A stretch of 64,000 nucleotides of DNA, taken from Sinorhizobium numidicum. GTDB taxonomy: Bacteria > Pseudomonadota > Alphaproteobacteria > Rhizobiales > Rhizobiaceae. Each line of letters opens with the position of its first letter. Position 1 is the first letter of the stretch. Below the pieces are notes generated by a model, which did not search any database, was not told the origin of the DNA, and saw only the letters and a program-made list of their open reading frames with translations. This document shows, one piece after another, positions 44,998 through 54,441 of this stretch. Location of the stretch: the NCBI RefSeq assembly GCF_029892045.1, contig NZ_CP120368.1:2230001-2294000 (forward strand), read 5' to 3'. The translations under genes were made by a program, and so were the position numbers.

Positions 44998-45531
44998 ATG
45001 ATCGACTTCGCCGGCGAAGTTCTCATCCTGACCGGCCCGCCAGGTTCGGGGAAAACGACAACGGCACGGGCTCTGGCGCGTAAGCCAGGCGCACCCAAGG
45101 TGCACCTGCATACGGACGATTTCTGGCACTTCATCAAACACGGCGGGGTCGCGCCCTACCTGCCGGAATCGCACAGGCAGAACGAAGTCGTCATGGATGT
45201 CATCGCCGGGGCAACCGAACGATATGCCCGCGGCGGCTATTTCGTCATTGTCGACGGCATTGTCGGCCCCTGGTTCCTTCAACCCTTCAAAGACCTGGCC
45301 TTGCCGCTCCACTACATCGTCCTCCGGCCACCGCTTGAACTCGCGATTGAGCGTTGCCGCAACCGCGCCGGCAATACGCTGACGGATCCTCAACCGATCA
45401 CGGAGCTCCATCAGCAGTTCTGCTCGCTGGGAGAACTTGAACTCCACGTTCTGCGTACGGCAGGCCATGATCCCGAGGAAATGTTAAATGAGGTTACCCG
45501 GTGCATGCATAGCGGAGCGTTTCGGCTGTAG
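44998..45531 (+). CDS. P-loop AAA-type small kinase (zeta-toxin/AAA_33-like)
   Basis: 177 residues from the ATG at 44998; an upstream in-frame ATG at 44962 is less likely. Walker A is LILTGPPGSGKTTTARAL; HLHTDDFWHFIKHGG carries the DD-type substrate site, and VIVDGIVGPWF is a Walker-B-like strand, followed by a lid region with ERCRNRAG. Such proteins phosphorylate small molecules; the substrate is unknown. No antitoxin partner is seen. Confidence 0.82.
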   Translation: MIDFAGEVLILTGPPGSGKTTTARALARKPGAPKVHLHTDDFWHFIKHGGVAPYLPESHRQNEVVMDVIAGATERYARGGYFVIVDGIVGPWFLQPFKDLALPLHYIVLRPPLELAIERCRNRAGNTLTDPQPITELHQQFCSLGELELHVLRTAGHDPEEMLNEVTRCMHSGAFRL

Positions 45532-45540
45532 CACACAGAT

Positions 45541-45608
45541 TTCGCACAGGGACCGCGCAATCGCAGTCCGTCGAGCTTCAGGATGCGCTTGAGGTGCGCG
45601 CATGCGGA
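45541..45608 (-). pseudogene. Remnant of an IS transposase 3' region
   Basis: Minus-strand translation gives AHLKRILKLDGLRLRGPC, strongly like AHLKRILRMARLRLRGPC of the intact transposase at 29355-30734. Only about 20 codons remain. It marks an old insertion in the spacer upstream of the first CBS gene. Confidence 0.7.
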
Positions 45609-45691
45609 TTCGTCACCCGGACGGCAGAAACCGACGATTGGCCACGATTTTTCGCGTATAATGAAGGCGTAGCCAATCATGGGAGGATACC

Positions 45692-46111
45692 ATGAGAACC
45701 GAAGAAGCCATGCATCCCGGCGTTCGTTGGATCGGACCGGAAACGGATTTGCGCACGATTGCCCGTATCATGAAAGACGAGGACATCGGCGCACTGCCCG
45801 TTGGGGAAAACGATCGTCTGATCGGGATGGTGACGGACCGCGATATCGCCTTGCGGGCCTTTGCTAACGGCAACAATGTCTCTTCGCTCACCGCGCGTGA
45901 CGTGATGACGAACGAGATCGTCTATTGCCGCACCAGCGAATCCGTCGAGGACGCCATTCACCTGATGGAATCGAAAATGATCCGGCGGCTGCCGGTGATC
46001 AACGACGACAAGCGGATGGTCGGCATGCTGTCGCTGGGCGATATTTCCCACTGCACGAGCCAAGAGTTGACAGGCGAATTGTGCAAGGCCGTCACCGCCC
46101 ATCACGCTTGA
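45692..46111 (+). CDS. Two-CBS-domain protein, copy 1
   Basis: 139 residues after GGGAGGATACC. Two CBS domains: DLRTIARIMKDEDIGALPV to MVTDRDIALRAF, and DVMTNEIVYCRTSESVEDAI to MLSLGDIS. CBS pairs bind adenosyl nucleotides and act as energy sensors; single-purpose CBS proteins of this kind are often stress-related. A nearly identical copy is at 49165-49584, and the upstream TTTTCGCGTAT region is shared, so the two arose by recent duplication around the flavoprotein gene. Confidence 0.92.
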   Translation: MRTEEAMHPGVRWIGPETDLRTIARIMKDEDIGALPVGENDRLIGMVTDRDIALRAFANGNNVSSLTARDVMTNEIVYCRTSESVEDAIHLMESKMIRRLPVINDDKRMVGMLSLGDISHCTSQELTGELCKAVTAHHA

Positions 46112-46460
46112 GCGGCACGGTCGCAGATATGGCGAAGCGGTAACGGACAGGCGGCGCCGCCGCCGTCTGCCCGCCATGCGGGATTCCGGTGATTGTCGCT
46201 GCGACCGAGCGGCCCAGGCGTCGCGTTTGATGGCGCATCCAAGGCCGCTGGACTTCCTGTGTGATATGGAAATTGTCAGGTCGCTCTGCGGCGTTTCCCT
46301 AACGATTTTAGTGGTATGCTCATCCGGTGCCGCCCGGGCGATTCATCCACACATCGTGCGGCTCTGGTCGTGCAGTTTGATGATTATGTCGTAGACAGGC
46401 TCTAGTCTTGGCGCTGCAAACTTTAGTATCCGGCTTCCAAACTAACTAGGGTCGCAATCA
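46112..46460. other. Spacer between CBS copy 1 and the flavoprotein gene
   Basis: 349 bp. A GC-rich dyad just after the CBS stop (around 46148-46172, GGCGGCGCCGCCGCC core) could terminate transcription. The remainder has no supportable gene; AT content rises before 46461 as expected of a promoter region. Confidence 0.4.
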
Positions 46461-49022
46461 ATGGCAGAGTTTCCGCAAAAGGCGAATGTCGTAATCATCG
46501 GACTGGGTGGCATCGTTGGAGCATCGATCGCTCATCATCTGATCGAGCGTGGGTGGGACGATATCGTCGGCATCGACAAGTCCGGCATCCCGACCGACAT
46601 CGGATCGACGGCGCACGCCTCCGACTTTTGCTACACCACCAGCCACGATTTCCTCTCCTGCTGGACGACCCTCTACTCGATCGAATTCTATGAAAAGATG
46701 GGCCATTATGCTCGCGTCGGCGGCCTTGAAGTGGCCCGCGTCGGCGACGACGGCCGCATGGACGAGATCAGGCGCAAGGTGGCGTCGGGCAAGGCGTTCG
46801 GCACGCGCGTCCGCCTGATCGAACCCGGCGAGATCAAGGAGAAATTCCCGCTGATCGAGGAAAGCATCGTGCAGGGCGGCCTCTGGGATCCGGACGCCGG
46901 CCTTGTCATCCCGCGCTCGCAGACCGTCGCAGGCAAGCTCGTCGACCAGGGCGTCGCTGCCGGCAAACTCCAGGCTTTCGCCAATACGCCGGCCCAGTCC
47001 CTCGTCATCAAGGACGGCCGCATTAAGGGTGTGGTGACCCACCGCGGCACCATCGAAGCCGATTACGTCATCGTCTGCGCCGGCCTCTGGGGCCGCCTGA
47101 TTGCGGAAATGGTGGGCGAGGATCTGCCGGTCATGCCCGTCGACCACCCGCTCACCTTCTTCGGCCCGTATAACGAATTCGAGGGCACCGGCAAGGAAAT
47201 CGGCTGGCCGCTTCTGCGCGACCAGGGCAACTCCGCCTATATGCGCGACACCGGCGATCCCAAGACCGCCGAGGGCGGCCAGATCGAATGGGGCTATTAC
47301 GAGGAGACGAACCCGCGCCTCTGCCATCCGCGCGACCTTCTCGAAAAGCATGAGGCCCGTCTTTCGCCCTCGCAGCGCGACCTGGACATGGAACAGATTC
47401 TGGAGCCGCTGGAGCGGGCGATGGAGCTCACGCCGATTCTCGGCGAACTCGGCTACAATGAAAGCCATTCCTTCAACGGCCTGCTGCAGGTGACGACCGA
47501 TGGCGGGCCTTCCGTCGGCGAGAGCCAGAAAGTCCGGGGGCTGTGGTACTGCGTCGCCATCTGGGTCAAGGACGGCCCCGGCTTCGGCAAGCTCGTCGCC
47601 GACTGGATGACGGATGGGCGCACATCGATCGACCACAACAAGATCGATTATTCCCGCTTCTACCCCCATATGCTTCAGGAGAAGTTCATCGAGGGGCGCT
47701 GCGGCGAGGCGGCCCAGAAGATCTACAATCCGGCGGTCCATCCGCGCGAACCCTATGTGACTGGCCGCAGCGTACGCCGCTCTCCGTTCTGGGAGCGCGA
47801 GAAGGAACTTGGCGGCTATTTCATGGAGTTGGGCGGCTGGGAACGCGCCCACGGCTATGCCGCAAACGAACACCTGCTGGAGAAATACGGCAACCGCGTG
47901 CCGGTGCGTGAGAACGAATGGGACAATCGCCATTTCTGGCGCGTCTCCAATGCCGAGCATCTCGCCATGAGCGAAGATTGCGCCATCGTCAACCTCTCGC
48001 ATTTCGCCATGTTCGACGTCGAAGGCCCAGATCATGTCGAGCTGATGGAATGGATCTGCGCGGCGAAGATCGGCGGCGATGCCAATGTCGGCAAGGGCAT
48101 CTATACCCACTTCCTCGACGACGAGGGCATGGTGCGAGCGGACCTGACCGTAATCCGCATGGCCGACCGTTGCCGCGTCGTCGACGGAGCCGACGCAGGG
48201 CCGCGCGACTTCCACTACGTGCGCCGTGTTGCTGAGGACAAGGGTTTCGACGTTACCATCACTGATGTGACCGAAAAATATGTGACGATCGGCATCTGGG
48301 GACCGAATGCACGCGTAACCCTGCAGAAGGTTGTCGAGGATCCCGAGGGGCTTACGCCAGAAAACTTCCCCTTCGCGGCGATCAAGCCGATCGGGATCGC
48401 CGGCAAGGACGTCACCGCCTTCCGCATCTCCTATGTCGGTGAACAGGGTTGGGAACTGCACATGGCCTATGGCGATGCACTCGCAGTCTGGGACGCGCTG
48501 CGATCCACGGGCGTGATGGCCATGGGTGTCGAGACCTATGCCAATAGTCGCCGCATGGAAAAGAGCCTGCGCCTGCAGAACGCGGATCTGCTCACCGAAT
48601 ACAATCTCTTGGAAGCCGACCTCGCCCGTCCGAAGGTCAAGGACGCCGAGTTCCGCGGCAAGGCCAAACATCTCGAATATCGAGCCCGCGAGCACCAGCC
48701 GGCGATGCTCTGCACGCTCGTCATGACGGACAATGTCGATTCGACGGGCGTTGCCCGCTATCCGGTCGGCACGCTTCCGGTCATGGATCCCGAGACCGGG
48801 GAGACGCTTGTCGATGAACTTGGCCGCCGGTCGTTCACGACATCGATCGCCTATGGCCCAACGATCGGCAAGAACATTGCGCTCGCCTATTTGCCTTGGG
48901 CCTATGCCCAGGAGGGTCGAAAGCTGAAGGTCGAGTACTTCGGCGAAACTTATCCCGTCGAAGTCGCGGGCGTAGGCTACAAACCGCTATACGACCCGGA
49001 AAATCGCAAGCCCAGGACCTGA
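46461..49022 (+). CDS. Dimethylglycine/sarcosine-dehydrogenase-like flavoprotein with GcvT domains
   Basis: 853 residues. N-terminal DAO-type FAD domain: VVIIGLGGIVGASIAHHL, and IGSTAHASDF with His52 at the place of the FAD-linking His of DMGDH relatives. A central FAO_M-like region ends near residue 420. The C-terminal half is aminomethyltransferase (GcvT)-like, with HFWRVSNAEHLAMSEDC, TVIRMADRCRVVDG, FRISYVGEQGWELH and RRMEKSLRLQNADL, expected to bind tetrahydrofolate and capture the methyl carbon as methylene-THF. Role: oxidative N-demethylation, substrate unproven. Flanked on both sides by duplicated CBS genes. Confidence 0.9.
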   Translation: MAEFPQKANVVIIGLGGIVGASIAHHLIERGWDDIVGIDKSGIPTDIGSTAHASDFCYTTSHDFLSCWTTLYSIEFYEKMGHYARVGGLEVARVGDDGRMDEIRRKVASGKAFGTRVRLIEPGEIKEKFPLIEESIVQGGLWDPDAGLVIPRSQTVAGKLVDQGVAAGKLQAFANTPAQSLVIKDGRIKGVVTHRGTIEADYVIVCAGLWGRLIAEMVGEDLPVMPVDHPLTFFGPYNEFEGTGKEIGWPLLRDQGNSAYMRDTGDPKTAEGGQIEWGYYEETNPRLCHPRDLLEKHEARLSPSQRDLDMEQILEPLERAMELTPILGELGYNESHSFNGLLQVTTDGGPSVGESQKVRGLWYCVAIWVKDGPGFGKLVADWMTDGRTSIDHNKIDYSRFYPHMLQEKFIEGRCGEAAQKIYNPAVHPREPYVTGRSVRRSPFWEREKELGGYFMELGGWERAHGYAANEHLLEKYGNRVPVRENEWDNRHFWRVSNAEHLAMSEDCAIVNLSHFAMFDVEGPDHVELMEWICAAKIGGDANVGKGIYTHFLDDEGMVRADLTVIRMADRCRVVDGADAGPRDFHYVRRVAEDKGFDVTITDVTEKYVTIGIWGPNARVTLQKVVEDPEGLTPENFPFAAIKPIGIAGKDVTAFRISYVGEQGWELHMAYGDALAVWDALRSTGVMAMGVETYANSRRMEKSLRLQNADLLTEYNLLEADLARPKVKDAEFRGKAKHLEYRAREHQPAMLCTLVMTDNVDSTGVARYPVGTLPVMDPETGETLVDELGRRSFTTSIAYGPTIGKNIALAYLPWAYAQEGRKLKVEYFGETYPVEVAGVGYKPLYDPENRKPRT

Positions 49023-49031
49023 TCTTTGCGC

Positions 49032-49075
49032 CACGACAGCGCCGCGCGTCTGAAAAGATGCGCGGCGCTGTCGTG
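49032..49075. repeat. Perfect 16-bp GC-rich hairpin after the flavoprotein gene
   Basis: CACGACAGCGCCGCGC (49032-49047) pairs with 49060-49075, loop containing GTCTGAAAAGAT. It is a stand-alone GC module of the intergenic element 10 bp after the stop and may serve as terminator. Confidence 0.7.
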
Positions 49076-49164
49076 TTCGGAAATATTCTCCGAGTGCGCA
49101 GATATCCATGATTAGCCATGATTTTCGCGTATGATAACGGCTTAACTGAACATGGGAGGGTATG

Positions 49165-49584
49165 ATGAGAACCGAAGAAGCCATGCATCCCGGCGTTCGT
49201 TGGATCGGGCCGGAAACGGATTTGCGCACGATTGCCCGTATCATGAAAGACGAGGACATCGGCGCACTGCCTGTCGGTGAAAATGACCGACTGATCGGCA
49301 TGGTAACGGACCGCGATATCGCCTTGCGGGCGCTTGCCAATGGCCATGACGTCTCTTCGCTTACGGCGCGTGACGTGATGACGCACGAAATCGTCTATTG
49401 CCGCACCAGCGAATCCGTCGAAGACGCCATTCACCTGATGGAATCGAAAATGATCCGGCGGCTGCCGGTGATCAACGATGACAAGCGGATGGTCGGCATG
49501 CTGTCGCTGGGCGATATTTCCCATTGCACCAGCCGGGAACTGACCGGTGAGCTGGTCCAGGCCGTCACTGCTCACCACGCTTGA
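49165..49584 (+). CDS. Two-CBS-domain protein, copy 2
   Basis: 139 residues from the ATG at 49165 (another ATG directly before it at 49162). It differs from copy 1 in only a handful of residues, e.g. LANGHDVSS for FANGNNVSS and MTHEIVY for MTNEIVY. Same two CBS domains and similar upstream sequence. Direct orientation with copy 1, 3.47 kb apart. Confidence 0.92.
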   Translation: MRTEEAMHPGVRWIGPETDLRTIARIMKDEDIGALPVGENDRLIGMVTDRDIALRALANGHDVSSLTARDVMTHEIVYCRTSESVEDAIHLMESKMIRRLPVINDDKRMVGMLSLGDISHCTSRELTGELVQAVTAHHA

Positions 49585-49747
49585 GGCTATTGGCGTGCCG
49601 AGGCGGTGAGCGGCGGCAGGAGGCATACGCAGCGCGGGCGGGACCGGTTCGCGCTGTCTCCAAGGCCTCGGCCCGAAGGCCAGCGCTCATTTCTGTGCAC
49701 AGCATTCAGCACCGCGGGATCGGCGCGGACGCGCCGAGATGGCTGCC

Positions 49748-50011
49748 TTACTTGACGACGACGGAGCCGTTGACGATCTCGATCGTTTCGTCGCCCTGAA
49801 GGCCCATGCGATCGCCGCTCGGCGCAGTGATGAAGCAGCCGCTCGGGCAGATCATTTCCGTTGCGCCGGAATCGATCGCCAGTTCCATCCGGCTTTCGCC
49901 CTCAACGATCACCAGCACGGCGGTCTCGCCGTCCCTGTTGGTGACGGTCGCAGCATTGGCCGCCCCGGTCACGAGAATGCCGGAAAGCAAAGCAGCAACA
50001 ACTCTCTTCAT
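49748..50011 (-). CDS. Small secreted protein of unknown function
   Basis: 87 residues. A signal peptide MKRVVAALLSGILVTGAANA precedes a beta-rich mature part with two Cys (MICPSGCFITAP), VTNRDGETAVLVIVEGES and GLQGDETIEIVNGSVVV. Likely periplasmic. Upstream GAAGAG-type ribosome-binding sequence. No family recognised. Confidence 0.75.
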   Translation of the reverse strand: MKRVVAALLSGILVTGAANAATVTNRDGETAVLVIVEGESRMELAIDSGATEMICPSGCFITAPSGDRMGLQGDETIEIVNGSVVVK

Positions 50012-50101
50012 CGCCCATCGGCGCGGCGCGCCGTCCCCTTCGGCCGGTCACCCTTTCGCCCGTGGCGAAAGCACCCGGCCGCCCCTTCAGCCAGCGCCAG
50101 C

Positions 50102-50208
50102 CTACTGCATGGTTCCTTAAATCGGAACCGATTTAAGGATAGAACCATGCAGCAATTTAAAGTGCCACAGCGGCCTTTGTGCGTCTGAAAAGACGCCCGG
50201 CGCTGTAA
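50102..50208. repeat. RIME-like modular palindromic element
   Basis: CTGCATGGTTCC, hairpin TTAAATCGGAACCGATTTAA, AGAACCATGCAG closing stem, linker CAATTTAAAGTGCCACAGCG and GC module CGTCTGAAAAGACG to GGCGCTGTA. The outer stem carries compensatory changes (GCATGGTTC with GAACCATGC). Confidence 0.8.
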
Positions 50209-50328
50209 ACCGGAGCAGCATGAATTGCATGCTTTTTATCGCCGGACCGCTGAATAGGCGCTGAACGACATGTTGGGCGACCGTTCATCAGGGATAGACC
50301 GAGAATTGCAGGAGAAGGCCGCCGTCGC

Positions 50329-52932
50329 TTACCCGCGGCTGCGGCTGCTGCGTTTGCCTGCCGGGCGGGCGCCGGCATCGCCTTCCTCCGCTTCGTCCGA
50401 GGACTTCGTCTCTTCGACGGGCGGCGAAGGTTCCGCCTCCGCGGGCGCCGCTTCCTCGGGCGCCACATCCTCGATCTTCATCGGGAACGGCGCGCCGATC
50501 CCCTCGTCGCGGAAGCGCTCGTAGATGGCCACGCGGATATCGTTGCGCACGTTGCCGGCCGTCAGCACGTCGGCGACATAGATACGCAGCTCGAAGGTCA
50601 TGCGCTCGTCGCCGAAGGCGGTGAAGCCTACGTTAGGCGAAGGATTCTTCAGCACCATGGGATGGGCGGTAGCGATTTCGTGCAGCAAATCGATCACCCG
50701 CCGCGGATCGCTGGCATAGGTTAGGGTAACGGCGATTTCCGAACGGCCGAGCTTGTTGCGATGCGTCCAGTTGCCGACGGAAGCATTGATGAGCAGCGAG
50801 TTCGGCATCATGATCGACTGGTGCTGGAACGTCTCGATCTCGGTGGCGCGAACCGAAATGCGCCGGACGAAACCTTCCGTCGTGCCGCTGACGATCCAGT
50901 CGCCCACCTTGAAGGGCCTCTCGACCAGGAGGATCAGGCCCGAAACGAAGTTTGAAACGATATTCTGCAGGCCGAAACCGACGCCGAGGGAGAGAGCACC
51001 GGCGACCAGAGCAAGGCTCGACAGATCGATACCTGCCGCCGAAACAGCGATAAGCCCGGCAATCCCGACACCGGTATAGCCGATGCCGGTGCGGATGGAA
51101 TTGCGCACGCCCGCGTCGACGCGGCTGCGCGCCATGATATTACCGTCGATCCAGCGCTGCACCCAGCGCGTGACGACATAGCCGAGCGCGAAGAAGAGGA
51201 CGCCGGCGAGAATGCCGACCAGCGAGATGGTGATGGTGCCGATCCTGATCTCGGTCACCACGCGATAGACCCAGGACTCGATGTCGGCGACCTTGAAGCC
51301 CCACTGCAGAAGGACCAGAGGGATGAAGAACAGCACGACCAGCGCGTAGATGCCGAGCCCCGCTATCAGCCCTATCTGGTCGAGCGCGACCTGCTCCAAG
51401 CCGCGGCGCTCGAGGTATCGTCCTGCCGCCGTGTCCGCAAAGGCACCCTGCTTGGACACCGATCTGCCGGTGAGGATACCGATATACATCATCACCAGGA
51501 TCGCGCCGGTCATGATGATCTGCGTAGCAACGAAGCGCGCTAGACCCACATAGCCTGAAAGCGCGATGGCGATTAGCGCCGCGCCGGTCAGAAGGAACGT
51601 GAGCCCGATCACCCGCGGCCAGGGGCGGCCCGGGGCATCGAACGGCTCGTCCGGCCTCAGCACTGGCCGGATCCAGGCCATCGACATCAGGATCAGGCCG
51701 ATGATGACCGCCGCGAGGAAGCTCTTGGCGACGGTCAGGATGACCGGAGAGCCCAAGGATACGCTGATGCCGCCGAGCAGATAGTCAAGACCGTTGACGA
51801 GCGTCATGGCGGAGATCGGCACCATCAGCGTTCTTGCGCCGCGATTCGAAACCCGGACGAGGCGCCAGCTCGAGCGCCTCGGCGACAGCACGGAATTGGC
51901 GAGCCTGGTGACGAAGAACAGGGCGACGCCCACGCCGAGCGTGAGCGCTAGAATCGGGGCGATATCCGGCCGCAATACATTGAAGCTGCTGAGGAAGAAG
52001 TAGCTCGACGCGGCGAAGGCAGTGAGCGCCATGGTCGGGATCAGAGTCGACCAGAATGCCACCGAGAGCTGTCGGAAATAGGTGGGGTCGTCCTCACCGT
52101 CGTGACGCAGGATGAACGGCGAGAAGAGCCTGTATCCGCCGACCAGAAAGAGCAGCGCGGCGCAGAGCGATAGAAAGATCGCACTGAGGAAAGGCACGCG
52201 CTTGTAGTTCCAGGCAAATGTCACCCAACTGCTGACGCTTCGCCACAGCGCCTGGGCTTCGTCGATCGTTGCCGTCACCGCCTCGCTCAGCATCGCCGCG
52301 GAGACGTCCGTGTGCCTCAGAAGCGTGTTGGAGAAGAGCTCACGCCGGGTCGTGGTGATATCGTTGGCGAGCTTCCTTGCCTCTACCGAGAGGCTTTCCG
52401 CGCTTCCCGTGAGCGCGTTTATCGCTCCGCGTTCGGCAAGTAGCCGTTCCCTTTCCTCCGTCACGATATTCGCTTCCGGTGGCTGGCCCTCGGCCGGCGG
52501 ATCGCCGAGTTCAGTCAGCCGGGCCTTGATTTCGTCAAGCCGCGGCCGCGTCGCTACCGATGCGGCGATGATCTGCCTGGAAAGCGCATCGACCTGCACC
52601 TTCAACTCGGCAAGCAGGGCATCGTCGTCCTTGGCGGTTTGGACGCGATCGGCCAGCCGCTTCAGTTCCTGCTTGGCGTGGTCAAGCTGCTCTTGTGCCT
52701 GTTGCAGGACGGGAGAAGCCGCTGCTGCCCCATCGTCTGGCTCGGCCTGCGGCGCGGGCTGAGCAGGTTGCGCCGATTGGGCTTGCTGCGGCGGCTGCGC
52801 CTGTGGTGCCTGTTGACTTTGTTGGACGGGCTGCGCCGCTTCCTGAGCCATCGCCGGTCCGCCGCCGGCAAGCATCAGCGCACCGAACGAGCCAGCAATC
52901 AAAAGAGCGGTCAACTTTCCGACGAGTTGCAA
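50329..52932 (-). CDS. Large MscS-family mechanosensitive channel (DUF3772 type)
   Basis: 867 residues if started at the TTG at 52932, which follows AAGGATAGAG and places a signal peptide (LTALLIAGSFGALMLAGGG...AMAQ) at the N-terminus; an ATG at 53004 is in frame. A Gln/Pro-rich segment leads to a coiled periplasmic domain (DUF3772-like), then about 11 membrane helices, and the MscS pore helix and beta domain: ALSLGVGFGLQNIVSNFVSG, LLVERPFKVGDWIVSG and IMMPNSLLINASVGNW. The C-terminus is acidic then basic (KRSSRSRG). It should open under hypo-osmotic shock. Confidence 0.9.
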   Translation of the reverse strand: MQLVGKLTALLIAGSFGALMLAGGGPAMAQEAAQPVQQSQQAPQAQPPQQAQSAQPAQPAPQAEPDDGAAAASPVLQQAQEQLDHAKQELKRLADRVQTAKDDDALLAELKVQVDALSRQIIAASVATRPRLDEIKARLTELGDPPAEGQPPEANIVTEERERLLAERGAINALTGSAESLSVEARKLANDITTTRRELFSNTLLRHTDVSAAMLSEAVTATIDEAQALWRSVSSWVTFAWNYKRVPFLSAIFLSLCAALLFLVGGYRLFSPFILRHDGEDDPTYFRQLSVAFWSTLIPTMALTAFAASSYFFLSSFNVLRPDIAPILALTLGVGVALFFVTRLANSVLSPRRSSWRLVRVSNRGARTLMVPISAMTLVNGLDYLLGGISVSLGSPVILTVAKSFLAAVIIGLILMSMAWIRPVLRPDEPFDAPGRPWPRVIGLTFLLTGAALIAIALSGYVGLARFVATQIIMTGAILVMMYIGILTGRSVSKQGAFADTAAGRYLERRGLEQVALDQIGLIAGLGIYALVVLFFIPLVLLQWGFKVADIESWVYRVVTEIRIGTITISLVGILAGVLFFALGYVVTRWVQRWIDGNIMARSRVDAGVRNSIRTGIGYTGVGIAGLIAVSAAGIDLSSLALVAGALSLGVGFGLQNIVSNFVSGLILLVERPFKVGDWIVSGTTEGFVRRISVRATEIETFQHQSIMMPNSLLINASVGNWTHRNKLGRSEIAVTLTYASDPRRVIDLLHEIATAHPMVLKNPSPNVGFTAFGDERMTFELRIYVADVLTAGNVRNDIRVAIYERFRDEGIGAPFPMKIEDVAPEEAAPAEAEPSPPVEETKSSDEAEEGDAGARPAGKRSSRSRG

Positions 52933-53083
52933 TTCTCTATCCTTCGAGATCCTTCGAGATCCAGGGGGCGCGACAAACGGAATCGCTCCAAGCGTCGCCA
53001 CCATCCGATCTGCATACGCAAGACGGCAAAAAGATGCAAAGCGGTTGAGGACTGCAGTTTTTTGCTATGTCATATCGACGCGA

Positions 53084-53539
53084 TCAGGTGGAAAGCGTCG
53101 CATATTCCTGCAGCAAGCCTTCATAGGCCTCCAGCGGCGGCAGCGTCTCGTAGCTGTGAACGGCCGGCGTGGTCGCCCAGGGCAGTCCCTCGCTCGTCCA
53201 GGTTTCGATGAACGGCGTGAACCAGCGCGGATCATCGAGCATCGTCGCGCGGACGTTGACGAACCAGTCCATGCCTTCCACGCGCGTAAACATCCAGCTC
53301 ATGCAATACGGGCAGAAATAATGCCGCGTCGCGCCATGCAGCCCGCCGATGACCGGCTCTCCCGTGGTGACGGCGAAGCCCTCGCTCGGGATTGCCACGC
53401 TGAGCGAGAAGGCGCTTGCGGTCATTCGCTGACAGCCCGTGCAATGACAGGCCATGGTCAGGAGCGGCGGCGCGCTGACCTTGATCCGCACCTGTCCGCA
53501 ACGGCATCCTCCTTCCCAGGGCAGGCTTCGTGCGCTCAT
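53084..53539 (-). CDS. GFA-family zinc protein (DUF636)
   Basis: 151 residues from the ATG at 53539. [31 protein letters not shown] and [15 protein letters not shown] give the zinc-binding Cys set of the GFA family. It is divergent within the family from the protein encoded at 40210-40617. Possibly cotranscribed with the DUF924 gene, whose stop lies 22 bp upstream. Confidence 0.87.
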   Translation of the reverse strand: MSARSLPWEGGCRCGQVRIKVSAPPLLTMACHCTGCQRMTASAFSLSVAIPSEGFAVTTGEPVIGGLHGATRHYFCPYCMSWMFTRVEGMDWFVNVRATMLDDPRWFTPFIETWTSEGLPWATTPAVHSYETLPPLEAYEGLLQEYATLST

Positions 53540-53561
53540 GGTTTCCTCCCGTTTGTCTTTT

Positions 53562-54122
53562 CTAAAAGCCCGCGCCCGGCTCGGCGAGATAGGCGTCCTC
53601 GGCCGGCGTCGACGTCCGCCCGACAATCGCGTTCCGATGGGGAAAGCGGCCGAAGCGTTCGATCACCTCACGGTGGCGGATCGCGTAGTCGAGATAGTCG
53701 GCGTCGCCGAGCGCGGTGAAGAGCTTCACCGCCATCGTCTGATCCGCGAGGTTCTCGGAATGTTCGAAGGGCATGTAGAAGAAGGCGCGCCATTCCTGCG
53801 GCACCGCCATATCGGCACTGGCCCCGATGGCAAGTTTCGCCTCGCGCAGCGCCAGTCCGTCGGTCGCGAAAGCCAGCGGCGAGCCGCGGTACATGTTGCG
53901 CGGCAACTGGTCGAACAGGATGATGGTGGCGAGCCAGTTCTGAGGAGTCTGGCGCCAGACATCGTCAAGCCTTCTGGAAAGGGCGAGATGCGACGCCTGA
54001 AATCGCTGCATGCATTGTTTGTCGAGTTCGGGATTCACTGTGAACCAATGGTCGTAGGAAAGCTCCGCGAACCAGAACTTCAGCACCTCTTCCGGCGTGC
54101 AGATCTCGATTTGATCAACCAT
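53562..54122 (-). CDS. DUF924 family protein
   Basis: 186 residues from the ATG at 54122. [20 protein letters not shown], then [34 protein letters not shown] and [19 protein letters not shown] are the DUF924 hallmarks, a TPR-like all-helical family of unknown function common in Proteobacteria. The upstream extension of the frame to 54371 is Arg-rich and unlikely to be translated. Confidence 0.88.
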   Translation of the reverse strand: MVDQIEICTPEEVLKFWFAELSYDHWFTVNPELDKQCMQRFQASHLALSRRLDDVWRQTPQNWLATIILFDQLPRNMYRGSPLAFATDGLALREAKLAIGASADMAVPQEWRAFFYMPFEHSENLADQTMAVKLFTALGDADYLDYAIRHREVIERFGRFPHRNAIVGRTSTPAEDAYLAEPGAGF

Positions 54123-54441
54123 TCGATGCCTCTTCTCCTCGATTGTCGATGGATGGGCTTGCCGCCCATCAGATAGGAGCCGATCATGCGGTTTCCACCG
54201 GTGATCTGCAACGTCGTCATCAGTCGGGAATCTCTCCCAAGCTGTTGAAGCAGCCCGCACCCTCTTCCTGTGCTTCGCCTTACAAGCATCCTTGCGACGG
54301 CGCGGCCGCCATTCCACCCTCATCCCTGTGCTCGTCACAGGATTCAGCCACGGTGCGTCCGCGCCGTGCATGACGCTTTAATGAGAATGGAGCGGAAGGA
54401 GAGGAACGCAGACGCGAGCCCTGCGCATTCAAGGCCCAGCC

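Noticed and set aside
46458..48695. 745-codon minus-strand frame opposite the flavoprotein gene
   Set aside because: It is an antisense shadow caused by GC-rich third positions; the plus strand has complete DAO and GcvT motifs.
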